A stretch of DNA of 64,000 bases, taken from the NCBI RefSeq assembly GCF_029714425.1, contig NZ_CP121668.1, forward strand, positions 4,361,501-4,425,500, given 5' to 3'. The notes under the pieces were generated by a model, which saw nothing but the letters and a program-made list of their open reading frames with translations, ran no database searches and was not told the DNA's origin. The translations under genes and the position numbers were made by a program. The stretch comes from Bradyrhizobium sp. CB2312 (lineage in GTDB: Bacteria; Pseudomonadota; Alphaproteobacteria; Rhizobiales; Xanthobacteraceae). Below are positions 26,460 to 33,907 of the stretch, piece after piece (positions within the stretch are counted from its first letter, which is position 1; every line of letters begins with the position of its first letter).

Positions 26460-27077
26460 ATGTCCGGGCTAAAGGACTTCCTGCCATCAATGAAAATAGT
26501 AACTGAGGTCGTGGAGCTGCTGCTGCAAACGGCCAACGCTTGGCTATTTGAGGGTCAGCATTCGGGTCTCAGCGACCGCGAATGGATGGCGCTGCGTTTC
26601 CTGGGGCGTGCAAACAGGTTCTCAAGGACACCATCTGCTCTCGCCGGGTTTCTCGGTGCGAACCGTAGCGGAGCATCGCAAATCGCCGCAGTCCTAGAGA
26701 GAAAGAGATTGGTGACCCGCGAGCCATCTCCGGAAGACAAGCGGTCGATCATTTTGAGCGTTACATTTCAAGGCAAGAAATTGCTTGAACGTGATCCAGT
26801 AAATGTCCTCCGAGATCAGATTGCGGCCCTCACTGTTGACGATCGATCCCGAATGCGTGACACGCTCCGACATGTTCTGTCTCGACATGACGTTGTGCGG
26901 GGCCGCCATCACGCCGACATTTGCAGCGAGTGCATATTTTTGGCCGAAAGTGGATCGGGAAGTGATCGGCAGTTCAAATGCCGGTTCTTTCGGAAATCCG
27001 TTTCCTCAAAAGATACATCATTGCTATGCAGCCATTTTGAAGGGAAAGCGCCCAGCAAGGCCCTAGATCAGAACTGA
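26460..27077 (+). CDS. MarR-family regulator with C-terminal cysteine cluster
   Basis: A 205-residue protein. The winged helix region (about 35-125) shows LSDREWMALRFLGRA, SALAGFLGANRSGASQIAAVLERK (recognition helix in the second half), then the wing with EDKRSIILSVTFQGK. The C-terminus holds an unusual Cys set: CSEC at about 158-161, C in FKCRFF and C in SLLCSH. It could bind zinc or Fe-S. The start at 26460 (MSGLKDFLP) is chosen because residues upstream lose protein character. The ribosome site is weak. Target genes are unknown. Confidence 0.8.
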   Translation: MSGLKDFLPSMKIVTEVVELLLQTANAWLFEGQHSGLSDREWMALRFLGRANRFSRTPSALAGFLGANRSGASQIAAVLERKRLVTREPSPEDKRSIILSVTFQGKKLLERDPVNVLRDQIAALTVDDRSRMRDTLRHVLSRHDVVRGRHHADICSECIFLAESGSGSDRQFKCRFFRKSVSSKDTSLLCSHFEGKAPSKALDQN

Positions 27078-27130
27078 TCCTGCACCCTGCGGTACGCGGG
27101 ATGCTTAGGGTTCTTGTTCTTGATCCTGTG
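27068..27130 (-). pseudogene. Relic of a small gene: C-terminal end only (NPKHPAYRR..DQF)
   Basis: The reverse strand ends IKNKNPKHPAYRRVQDQF-stop, but the frame before it has no protein-like sequence or start. A second relic with KNPKHPAYRREHDQF-stop occurs at 27879. Two independent copies of the same C-terminus in this short interval argue for a decayed gene family. The parent family is not recognised. Confidence 0.5.
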
Positions 27131-27446
27131 GTCGCAGCGCGAGCTAGATGGCCCTCTGGAAACTCGCCGGGCATTGGCTTCACGGTGTCTGGAGCGACGA
27201 GCCCCTGGGCACCGCACAGGCGCGCTCGCCGCCGGTCCCAAGGGGCTGGCTGAATATTGGCACCGGCAGCGAGGCCCGCGTGGCCTCCCACCTTCATGGG
27301 GGCTGCGCCGCGGCTCGCTTTGATCTAAATCAAAGGTGGTGAATTTCTGGTAGCGCAACCCGCAATTATGGGGCGGAAAGTTCGTCTTTCATTATCAAAC
27401 GTTTCCTTTTTTTGAGCCGGACCAAGGTAGCAGGGAACAGCCAGAG
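27078..27446. other. Gap without a recognised intact gene
   Basis: Apart from the relic at its left, no credible reading frame with a ribosome site was found here. The plus-strand 64-residue frame at 27148 has no Shine-Dalgarno and no recognisable fold. Confidence 0.45.
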
Positions 27447-27602
27447 GTGCTGAAGTTTCTCAGCTCGTCAGCCCTTCAAACGGGCTGGTCTGAAGAGCAC
27501 ATCGCATCATTTCGCGCTTTGGCCGAGCGCCGCTTCGGGAAAAGTAGGAACATTGCGGTTTGCTGCCGCTTTATCCCGTGCAATGCCAACCGTCTTTTTT
27601 GA
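27447..27602 (+). CDS. Possible short gene overlapping the DUF6894 start
   Basis: A 51-residue frame with a GTG start after CAGAGG. The protein has a helical segment (TGWSEEHIASFRALAERRFG) followed by two Cys (VCCRF) and Cys in FIPCNAN. It overlaps the start of the next gene by 20 bases, which has no ribosome site of its own, so translational coupling is possible. The frame is short and the evidence weak. Confidence 0.3.
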   Translation: MLKFLSSSALQTGWSEEHIASFRALAERRFGKSRNIAVCCRFIPCNANRLF

Positions 27603-27837
27603 CATCCATCGCGAGACCGGGACCACGTTCGATGAAGAAGGCATCGAACTGCCCTACACGGGCGCGGCCCGCGAGCTGGCTCTGGAATTGTTGGGTCAGG
27701 CGATTTTGGATGGTGCGCGCCGCCCCGCTGGCGGCATGATAAAGATCGAAGTGCGGGACCGCAGCGGACCATTCCTGCGAGTGTCGGCCGTCGTCATGTT
27801 CGAAAAGCTGCGTCGGACGGGAGCTGACAGCAATTAG
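27583..27837 (+). CDS. DUF6894-type small protein, second member
   Basis: An 84-residue protein starting MPTVFFDIHRETGTTFDEEG, with the same F-x-D strand, D-E-E-G turn and long helix (ELALELLGQAILDG) as the gene at 25468-25704, and a C-terminal strand region (IKIEVRDRSGPFLRVSAVV). The frame extends upstream to 27553 with a TTG, but the homology begins at MPTVFF. No clear Shine-Dalgarno is present. The function is unknown. Confidence 0.7.
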   Translation: MPTVFFDIHRETGTTFDEEGIELPYTGAARELALELLGQAILDGARRPAGGMIKIEVRDRSGPFLRVSAVVMFEKLRRTGADSN

Positions 27838-27878
27838 GAACGCGAACCTCGACGCGGATTGCCTCTCGGAGGCTGCAT

Positions 27879-28156
27879 CTAGAATTGATCGTGCTCGCGC
27901 CGATATGCCGGATGCTTGGGGTTCTTCACCCACTCAAAGACTACCAGGGCGAACGGCTCAGGCTGAACGGCGGGATTTTCCTTGCGGATGGTGCTTGAAG
28001 AAGAGATCAAGCTTCACAGGTTCGCCGGTATCTCGCCAGAACAACCTTTTGCCCATGCTCCCCGCCACCGCCAGGCGATGGTGGCCCCCCGAGCAGAATA
28101 TGATCATCCGTTGCTATGGCGATGACCTCGCCGGTTTCATCAACGATGACTTTCAT
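27879..28156 (-). pseudogene. Frameshifted relic of a small protein family (MKVIVDETGEVIAIA ... DQF)
   Basis: The reverse strand starts well with GGAGG, then ATG and MKVIVDETGEVIAIATDD in frame 1. The plausible continuation is in frame 2 (GGHHRLAVAGSMGKRLFW...FFKHHP) and the end in frame 3 (ENPAVQPEPFALVVFEW, then KNPKHPAYRREHDQF-stop). So the protein is distributed over three frames by at least two small indels. The C-terminus matches the relic at 27068. The original gene of about 90 residues is not recognised. Confidence 0.5.
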
Positions 28157-28224
28157 GCGGCGCCTCCAATGCAGCGCGCGTCCGTCAGCTCAGCGCGATG
28201 ACACGCAAAAGTAAACCTTATGCA

Positions 28225-28491
28225 TTACTGATGCGTTCGCTCGTGTCGCACTGCGGGCTTTCCGCCTTTCCCGGCATAATAGGGATTGACCACGCATGAC
28301 GCCCTGCGGCCCGAGGCGGAGGCCTGACACTGGGCCATATTGGTGTAGGCGCACTCGAAATAGTAATCCATGAAGCCGCCCGTATAGACTTGGAGGCAAA
28401 CCGGGTAGGCGGGATCGTAGGTCTGCGCTTGCACGGATGTGGCGGCGCAGAGTGCGCCGCTCACGAGAATTGCAAGGACTGGAACGCGCAT
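28225..28491 (-). CDS. Exported DUF3551-type small protein
   Basis: An 88-residue protein with a Sec signal peptide (MRVPVLAILVSGALCAATSVQA), then a mature part with YPVCLQVYTGGFMDYYFECAYTNMAQC and further Cys, giving four Cys in total that could form two disulphides. This spacing matches the DUF3551 family found in Bradyrhizobium periplasmic proteins. The start is ATG 28491 with GAGGAG upstream; the TTG upstream in frame is less likely. The role is unknown. Confidence 0.8.
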   Translation of the reverse strand: MRVPVLAILVSGALCAATSVQAQTYDPAYPVCLQVYTGGFMDYYFECAYTNMAQCQASASGRRASCVVNPYYAGKGGKPAVRHERTHQ

Positions 28492-28981
28492 CGGAACACT
28501 CCTCAACTCAGGCCAGGACGTTAGCGCATGCTCGCCTCAAGGGACCGACGTAGCCTTCCCCCACCTTAGGCGACGAGCTCAATGCGGGGTGTGGCTATCT
28601 GGAGGTCCGGTGCCTCGGCTGCGACACCAATCAGACCGTCCCCTGGACATCCTGCGGCGATGGAAGTCAACACCGGTTCATGAGCTAGAGCGCTACATGC
28701 GCAAGGACTGCTCGCATGCTACGCCCGCCGCTGAACGGGCCATAAAGAACTTGTCAAACACCGACGTTGGCATTCTCAAAAAGTAAACAAATGCTTCGGC
28801 CTCGCTCCTGGCGATTGCGACTATTCTGGATAGCTTCCGCGCGTAATGTGCTGATGTGGACGATCTTAAGAGCATCACTACCAACCAAGCGGCGATCATC
28901 AACCACTCTGCCAGCTCAGAGCCGCAGAAAGCCGCCGATTGCAACACCGGCGGCTCCTGTTACTGGTCCTGCGAGTTGACG
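28492..28981. other. Gap without a recognised gene
   Basis: About 490 bases; a minus-strand frame of 84 residues at 28693-28947 exists but has GTG/TTG starts, no ribosome site and no known fold. No repeats or hairpins were noticed. Confidence 0.5.
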
Positions 28982-29236
28982 TTAGTAGCTACGCTTCGTG
29001 TTCGCTCCAGTGGTTTGACCGGGAGCATAGCCTGAGGCACCGGGATGACCCTTCTTAGAACCCATGGCTTGCATGTCATGCCCCGGAGCATATCCCGAAG
29101 CCCCCGGCTGGCCTTTCTTAGAGCCCTTGGTTTGCATTTCGTGCCCTGGCGTTTTGCTCGACACACCTTGCGCGAACACAACGGGCGCAGTCCCGATGAG
29201 GGCGAGCGCAGAAACTGCAACAATAATTACCTTCAT
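28982..29236 (-). CDS. Exported repeat protein with EcfG-type promoter
   Basis: An 84-residue protein with a signal peptide (MKVIIVAVSALALIGTAPVVFA) and a mature part built of two 21-residue repeats, each with GH-x-MQ-x-x-GSKKG-x-PGASGYAP. ATG 29236 (the second in-frame ATG) has the AGGAGG site at normal distance. A perfect GGAAC-N16-CGTT promoter stands 32 bases before the start codon. Small Gly/Lys-rich exported proteins like this are typical stress-induced proteins in Bradyrhizobium; the molecular role is unknown. Confidence 0.82.
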   Translation of the reverse strand: MKVIIVAVSALALIGTAPVVFAQGVSSKTPGHEMQTKGSKKGQPGASGYAPGHDMQAMGSKKGHPGASGYAPGQTTGANTKRSY

Positions 29237-29267
29237 TTTCATTCCTCCTCAGATAAGCACGCTGACC

Positions 29268-29292
29268 AACGAGTTGAAAACTGCGCCGTTCC
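29268..29292 (-). promoter_or_regulatory. EcfG-type promoter for the repeat-protein gene
   Basis: In minus-strand sense GGAAC (29292-29288), 16 bases, CGTT (29271-29268). This is an exact match to the GGAAC-N16/17-CGTT consensus of general-stress ECF sigma factors of alphaproteobacteria. The start codon is at 29236, giving a leader of about 25 bases. Confidence 0.8.
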
Positions 29293-29494
29293 ATGAACGC
29301 CTGTTCATCGATCCCTCGTCTGAGGCTGATCATCCAAAGCGATCGCGGTAATCCTGACCACAGACGAGTAGCAAGATGTCTGGATGCGCGCGCCCTGGGA
29401 CGAGGCAAAGGCGCTTACAACGGCCATTGTCCGACGACTTGCTTAAAATCGTGATGCGCAGGTTGGAGAAGGCAGATCGACCAGCGGCAGTCGC

Positions 29495-29614
29495 CTAACT
29501 GGTCGGCTCGGCGAGCCCAAAATCAGTGTAGAGCGGCTTCAGCTCATCGAACGTGAGCGGCCACGCATCTTGCGCATCGGCAGAGCGCTTCGATACTGCC
29601 AAGTAGACTAGCAT
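29495..29614 (-). CDS. Possible short protein
   Basis: A 39-residue frame with MLVYLAVSKRSADAQDAWPL and FDELKPLYTDFGL. Codon use and residue mix look protein-like, but the ribosome site is poor. It overlaps the start of the SRAP relic on the opposite strand by a few bases. It may be a fragment of a larger lost gene. Confidence 0.3.
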   Translation of the reverse strand: MLVYLAVSKRSADAQDAWPLTFDELKPLYTDFGLAEPTS

Positions 29615-29633
29615 GATGGCGATCGGCTCAAGC

Positions 29634-29760
29634 CGGAGAACCCGCTGCTTGGTCCCGGCCAACAGCTTTGCCGAGTACGCGCCGGGGCCGAACCTTCAAA
29701 CGAAGAAAAAGGATGTGGTCTGGTTCGCGCTCGATGAGACCGACTACTGTTCGCCAAATC
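29634..29760 (+). pseudogene. SRAP / YedK-type peptidase relic
   Basis: The frame reads RTRCLVPANSFAEYAPGP followed by TKKKDVVWFALDE. This is the characteristic segment of SRAP (SOS response-associated peptidase, YedK/HMCES) in rhizobia, where RCLVPANSFAEY lies in the core domain. Nothing of the N-terminal catalytic Cys2 half or the rest of the C-terminal half is present nearby. The fragment is about 42 codons long, so the gene is lost. Confidence 0.65.
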
Positions 29761-29839
29761 CAAGCGCCGCATCTGCCGAGGGACCGCTTCTCGCTGGTCC
29801 TCTATGTCGTCGAGCACAAGCGCGGCCCCGTCCTGTCGC

Positions 29840-29929
29840 CTACCATGCGCCAACGGCAACCAAAACGATAATGGTCAGAACAAAAACACAGAGGATCGTT
29901 GCAGGGACTGCAAGCCAATCGGGTGTCAT
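29840..29929 (-). CDS. Putative single-span membrane micropeptide
   Basis: A 29-residue frame on the minus strand: MTPDWLAVPATILCV followed by FVLTIIVLVAVGAW. A GGGAGG ribosome site lies 4-8 bases upstream of the ATG. It is one hydrophobic helix with no other domain, like the peptide at 1600-1695. Confidence 0.45.
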   Translation of the reverse strand: MTPDWLAVPATILCVFVLTIIVLVAVGAW

Positions 29930-30124
29930 CGTTGCCTCCCGAGGCGGTTGTCCCAAAGCTTAAGCTTGACGGTTTGATAAAGACTATGATGTGGCTAACA
30001 GTTTGTTCGCAAAGCGCATTTTCAATCCACGGACGCTGAGCGCCGTTTATGCGCTCCAAGCGAGCGCTGCTTCGCGAACAAACTTCACCGGCGCAAAATT
30101 AGCGCCGGGCTGCAACGCGGCGTG

Positions 30125-30295
30125 TTAGCCACCAGAGCGCAAGAACGGCTCGACCGACGCAGCTAGTCGGTTCTCCACTTTCATGGTCGGCGTGGACTGC
30201 TTTTCGGAAGGCCGCGTGCTGGCGGAATTGACGGCCAGCCCAGAACCAGCGGCGAGAACAGCTAACACAAGAGCAGAGAGATATTCGATCCTCAT
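30125..30295 (-). CDS. Small exported protein, probable EcfG target
   Basis: A 56-residue protein starting MRIEYLSALVLAVLAAGSG, a signal peptide, with a short polar mature part (STRPSEKQSTPTMKVENRL). GGGAGGA precedes the ATG at 30295. A GGAAC-N16-CGAT sequence lies 33 bases before it, a near match to an EcfG promoter. The function is unknown. Confidence 0.65.
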   Translation of the reverse strand: MRIEYLSALVLAVLAAGSGLAVNSASTRPSEKQSTPTMKVENRLAASVEPFLRSGG

Positions 30296-30327
30296 GGCGA
30301 TGATCCTCCCTCGCTGACGACAAGACA

Positions 30328-30352
30328 ATCGCCTTCGTTGAAAATTAGTTCC
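30328..30352 (-). promoter_or_regulatory. EcfG-like promoter (one mismatch)
   Basis: In minus-strand sense GGAAC (30352-30348), 16 bases, CGAT. One base differs from CGTT in the -10 element. The spacing and distance to the start codon of the exported-protein gene at 30295 are right. Confidence 0.5.
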
Positions 30353-30440
30353 GCTGGGGGGCGCGCCGGGAATTATTCACAACGCCGGGGGATGGCGCAC
30401 CGACGCGAGGAGCTTTTTGCTCTACCGGTGTCCTGAGCCG

Positions 30441-30626
30441 TTAGACCCTTGGATCGATCGATCCCGCACACCGGGGACATTGACCATCTGCGGCTTCGCT
30501 GAGTTGGCGCTTAAACTCTTCACGGAGAACATCTCCGTCCCAATGAGTGCCATCCCTTTTGATGATCCTCTTGGCGCGTTCAAAAGCGTGGCTCTCGGCC
30601 GCGTCATCCCCGACGCGGACGATCAC
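30441..30626 (-). CDS. Small protein with CxxC
   Basis: A 61-residue frame with a GTG start: VIVRVGDDAAESHAFERAKR, KRDGTHWDGDVLREEFKRQL and GQCPRCAGSIDP. The CPRC near the end could be a zinc or redox pair. The start lacks a clear ribosome site and the GTG is at the edge of a plausible leader. The role is unknown. Confidence 0.45.
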   Translation of the reverse strand: MIVRVGDDAAESHAFERAKRIIKRDGTHWDGDVLREEFKRQLSEAADGQCPRCAGSIDPRV

Positions 30627-30877
30627 ATCCGAGTGGAAAGGGCAAACTGCTGTGGCTCGGGTTGTCTCAAGCGCATAGCAAACGGCTGCGCTCAGATTGT
30701 CGCTATAATTGCTGGCAAACCTCTCACCAATGAGGCCGCCCGACTATGCCTCTGCCGCGTCCGCCCTGGCGGTCACACTCCAATGCGGTTACCAGGTTAC
30801 GGAATAACGAAGTGCATCGAACAGCGTTCCCGCAATAATGGCGGGCGCGCTCTTCCGGTGATGGGTACCAGATACCT
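30627..30877. other. Gap without a recognised gene
   Basis: Short intergenic stretch of about 250 bases; nothing recognised. Confidence 0.5.
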
Positions 30878-31099
30878 TTACCGAATTTCGAGTTCTTTGA
30901 TTGCCAGAGCCGCTATTTCCGCGGGGTCGCGGACGTCGGTTTGCGCGATCTTGATGATCTTCTTGGCGATCATTTTCGTTAGCGGATCGTCGCGATCTTT
31001 GAGGCAAAGGGTATGGAGCGCTTGCTCGTAAGCTGCCGTAATCGAGCTGGCCTCTTTTGGCGACATGCCGGAGTTTTGCAGCAGCCGGTAGATAGCCAT
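30878..31099 (-). CDS. Small helical protein coupled to the upstream gene
   Basis: A 73-residue protein (MAIYRLLQNSGMSPKEASS) of four or five predicted helices (ITAAYEQALHTLCL, LTKMIAKKIIKIAQ, AEIAALAIKEL). GAGGAG precedes the ATG at 31099. The upstream gene's stop is one base before, so the pair is translationally coupled. No family is recognised. Confidence 0.7.
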   Translation of the reverse strand: MAIYRLLQNSGMSPKEASSITAAYEQALHTLCLKDRDDPLTKMIAKKIIKIAQTDVRDPAEIAALAIKELEIR

Positions 31100-31100
31100 C

Positions 31101-31331
31101 TCACTGCTCCTCGGCCTTGGCCATGAGCAAGATGGCAATAGTCGTCACGTGATCATCGTCTCGCTCGGGCAGCGATAGGAGCGCATAATGCTGACGACCA
31201 AGAAAGGTGTCGGGCGCTGGCGTCTTTAGTATTTCCTGAGATGTTGCCACTGTCTCACGCGTGCGAGCGCAGATTTCCGTGATCTCGGAAGAGCCATTTC
31301 TGAAGTTGCTGGTATCGCTGCATGCCAACAT
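31101..31331 (-). CDS. Small protein behind the duplicated leader (copy B)
   Basis: A 76-residue protein (MLACSDTSNFRNGSSEITE) with two predicted helices and a hydrophobic C-terminal helix (TTIAILLMAKAEEQ). GAGGGGGA precedes the ATG 31331. Twenty bases further upstream begins the 62-base leader copy B (31351-31412), shared with the gene at 24421. The protein has no homology to that gene's product. Confidence 0.65.
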   Translation of the reverse strand: MLACSDTSNFRNGSSEITEICARTRETVATSQEILKTPAPDTFLGRQHYALLSLPERDDDHVTTIAILLMAKAEEQ

Positions 31332-31350
31332 GCGATCCCCCTCTTTGTGC

Positions 31351-31412
31351 AGGCGGGAGCGCAAGCGGTCTCTCAGCCGCCGACGCCTACGGGCAGAGCC
31401 TCGGCCGGTGAT
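31351..31412 (-). promoter_or_regulatory. Duplicated leader element, copy B
   Basis: Nearly identical to 24654-24715: shared CGTAGGCGTCGG, GGCTGAGAGAC and CTCCCGCC in transcript sense, with the same spacing before the ribosome site of the downstream gene. The differences are scattered substitutions, with some compensated in the short GCGG-CTGAGAGA-CCGC stem here. The upstream part has no GGAAC-N16-CGTT element, so another promoter is expected. Confidence 0.6.
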
Positions 31413-31628
31413 ACCAACATAATAGGACCGAACCCAGGAGGTTCCTAGAAGAAAGATCAGTCCTTTTTACCGAAGTGGGAGGTCGTGGGATCGGATCTAC
31501 CCGCATGCCAGATTTACCTATGTAAAAAATCCAGTAACGCCGGATCTGAGCAAGTTCGAAGCGCGTTGTGAGCGCAGCGGCGGCGGACGCTACCGGGCAA
31601 TGAAGCCCATGAAGCCAAGGTGACCACC

Positions 31629-31883
31629 ATGGTTGAGGTCCCTGCAACCCGCCGCTTTCCCGATCATTCCCCAGACCCAGAGCAATGCGAGGCGATCCGC
31701 AAGGAGATTGGTGAGCGGCTTCGTGGTGCCCTCGCGGACAAGGCCGAGCCGCTACCGTCGCAACTGGAAGGTTTGGTCGAGCGGCTTACCGAGCTAGACG
31801 GCCGCGCGCCATCAACGGCACCTGCCGAGCGGGACGATGCAACATCCCTGTCGCTCTGGAAGCGAATAATGAGGTGGGTCTAA
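31629..31883 (+). CDS. Small acidic helical protein
   Basis: An 84-residue protein starting MVEVPATRRFPDHSPDPEQC, with helix-rich EAIRKEIGERLRGAL and SQLEGLVERLTELD and a basic C-terminus SLWKRIMRWV that could touch the membrane. The ATG 31629 is preferred over GTG 31620 because AAGG is then at normal distance. It is of the type of Bradyrhizobium short anti-sigma or accessory genes; no assignment is possible. Confidence 0.6.
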   Translation: MVEVPATRRFPDHSPDPEQCEAIRKEIGERLRGALADKAEPLPSQLEGLVERLTELDGRAPSTAPAERDDATSLSLWKRIMRWV

Positions 31884-32285
31884 AAGCGCCGGACCTCCGA
31901 CTCTAAAGGCGGCCTTATAGGCAGCGTAATGGGGTCGTGGCTCTTCCGGCCCAAGAAGGTCCGGCAGAGGTTGGCGGGCTGTGTGTCGCTGACCGAAGCA
32001 GACCGCGGCGACCAACAAATGCCCGTTCCTGCTAGTCGACTAGGCGAGCGGCGCACGTAAACGCGCCGGCAGGCCAGCTCGCTGGCAAACAAGGGGCGAT
32101 CCGTACTCATGAAAAGAGACGTTGCCGATGAGCGCGCTTGACGTCCGTTATGCTCTCAACAGCGGCGCAAAAGCGGAAGTCGCCGGGGGGCGCAGAAGGG
32201 CCAAAAGCTGACTCAGATGCCGACCGGTTCTCCGCTACGAGCAGCAGTCGTGTTCCAATTGCCAACAGATAGTGTCGCGGGAATA
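31884..32285. other. Gap of 400 bases without a recognised gene
   Basis: No frame with a plausible ribosome site; no hairpin typical of terminators. It separates the small gene at 31629 from the convergent metallo-hydrolase gene. Confidence 0.5.
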
Positions 32286-33257
32286 TTACCCCTCGGCTAC
32301 GAATACGTACCTGCTGCCATCCTTGGCCAGCGTGCCGACGTTCGGCATCAACCAGTGAGTACCCGAAATGGTGAGCTTGTCGGCGACCGCGCGATCGAAG
32401 ATCTTCCTTCGCGTTTCGACAGCCATTTGCGGGTCCTGGTCGATAGCGAGTTGCCACTCGGGATTTGTTGAAATGTGTGGCGCAAGATTGACCACGTCAG
32501 CGCTGATCAGGAACTGTTCGCCGCCGGAGGTGACCAGATGCGCGACCATTCCCGGGCTATGGCCGGGCGCCTGAACGGCGTGCACACCGGGCAGGAGTTC
32601 TGGTTCTCCCTCAAAGGTCCTGACGTTTTTCCAGGTCGCCACCGTGGCCTGAATTCGTTGGGCGAGGCCTTTGCGCGTCGGTCCGAGATCGATCGACTCG
32701 ACCCCCGGGCGCGTCCACCATTTCAATTCCGCGGCGGGCACCACGATGTCGGCATCCGGGAAGACCTGCGCATCGCTCTCATTGTTCATGAGGCCATAAA
32801 TGTGGTCGCCGTGGAGATGGGAGACGAGGATCGTCTTGACTGCCTTGGGGTCAAGGCCCGCCGCCGCCATGCTCTCGAATAACCGGCCGTTCCCCTCACC
32901 ATAAATCGGATGACCGCCCGTACCCGAGTCGATCAGGACCACTTGATCGCGCAGCTGGAGCGCCATGACGATAAACCGCAAGGGCGCCTGATTGTCGGGA
33001 AAACCGGCACCACGCAACACGGTCTTGACCTGTTCGATGCTGACATTCCTGACCATGCCCTCCCGCAGCGGAACATCACGCATGCCATCGATCAGAGAGA
33101 AGATTTCAATGTCGCCGACCTTGTATTTGCGGAAAGATTGAGTGACGGACTGTTGAGCGTGAGCCGCGTCGACAAACGTGATCGCCTTGTCAAGTCCAAA
33201 CGCGGCATAAGCACCGGCTGCGCCAAGTGTCACGTCCCGACGCGAGATATCGGACAT
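32286..33257 (-). CDS. Metallo-beta-lactamase-fold hydrolase with Tat-type signal
   Basis: A 323-residue protein. The N-terminus has SRRDVTLGAAGAYAAFG, a twin-arginine-like signal followed by an Ala-rich h-region, so export in folded, metallated form is likely. The core is an MBL domain with the metal motif HLHGDH (His147, His149, Asp151, His152 after the chosen start), then HSPGMVAHL and SADVVNL with a further Asp and GTHWLMP with His. This is typical of lactonase/arylsulfatase-like MBL hydrolases. ATG 33257 has GGGGAG upstream. The substrate is unknown. Confidence 0.9.
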   Translation of the reverse strand: MSDISRRDVTLGAAGAYAAFGLDKAITFVDAAHAQQSVTQSFRKYKVGDIEIFSLIDGMRDVPLREGMVRNVSIEQVKTVLRGAGFPDNQAPLRFIVMALQLRDQVVLIDSGTGGHPIYGEGNGRLFESMAAAGLDPKAVKTILVSHLHGDHIYGLMNNESDAQVFPDADIVVPAAELKWWTRPGVESIDLGPTRKGLAQRIQATVATWKNVRTFEGEPELLPGVHAVQAPGHSPGMVAHLVTSGGEQFLISADVVNLAPHISTNPEWQLAIDQDPQMAVETRRKIFDRAVADKLTISGTHWLMPNVGTLAKDGSRYVFVAEG

Positions 33258-33397
33258 CGTTCCGGGACTCCCCGCTAACTGAATGGATTCGAGCATATCA
33301 ATGGGGATGTGCACTGCACAAGGTCCGCTTTGGGTCTTGGCCGTGTAAAAACGATCTCAAAGGGCGTCGGTCCCGGAAGCGGGGAGCCGCGTGTGTC

Positions 33398-33535
33398 TCA
33401 GGCCCCGATCGCAGCGATCAGCGGCTTGATCCCGACGATGTTCATGACCCGTGTCAGATTATAGGCCAGCACCGAGAGTGCCATTTCGGCGGCTACTTTT
33501 GGAAGCGTTTTGGTGAGGAAGTGTGTCGCTCCCAT
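33398..33535 (-). pseudogene. IS1182/IS5-type transposase C-terminal remnant
   Basis: The last 45 codons of a DDE transposase: MGATHFLTKTLPKV followed by AAEMALSVLAYNLTRVMNIVG and a short end. M-G-x-T-H-F-L and the YN-x-x-R-V-x-N-I-x-G pattern are characteristic of IS1182-like transposases. The frame is interrupted at 33535, where an OpgH-like fragment begins on the opposite strand, so the IS is broken there. Confidence 0.72.
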
Positions 33536-33885
33536 GCGGGTCCGCCCAGCCCGCTTCCGGCAATTTGTTTATCACTCCCGAAGAACGAGAGCCGCCTCCG
33601 GTCCTGCGTCGAGCGAACGAATTGAGCGCGTCGGCGGACGTAGGGGGCAGCCCCGCGCTGGTGCAGCTGCGCGAAGACCCTGCGCTCCTGGCCTTCCACC
33701 TCGCGCAACTGCCGCCTCCTCGCGCCGCCAGGCCCGACACGGTCGACGCCAACCTGGCGGTCGGCCGTGCCAAGGTCGATGCGAGCGAGACTTTCGAGGA
33801 GGCCGCAGAGCATCTATCCTCGCGAGAGGTCTTCTCGATCTTGAACGATGGTTCGGCGCTCTCGAGCGTGTTGCAGAAGCGATGA
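33536..33885 (+). pseudogene. C-terminal fragment resembling glucan glucosyltransferase OpgH/MdoH
   Basis: The plus-strand frame reads GSAQPASGNLFITPEEREPP and continues with PVLRRANEL, DANLAVGRAKVDASETFEE and LSSREVFSILNDGSALSSVL. The LF-x-TPEE-x-x-PPPVL pattern and an ending helix are similar to the tail of OpgH (MdoH), the membrane glucosyltransferase that makes periplasmic glucans. Only about 115 residues remain, and the membrane and catalytic parts are absent, cut off at the IS1182-like remnant. The assignment is by memory of motifs and remains moderate. Confidence 0.5.
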
Positions 33886-33907
33886 AGTTTTGGCCTGCCG
33901 GGCGCGC

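Noticed and set aside
28693..28947. 84-residue minus-strand frame
   Set aside because: No Shine-Dalgarno, only GTG/TTG starts, and no similarity to known small proteins.
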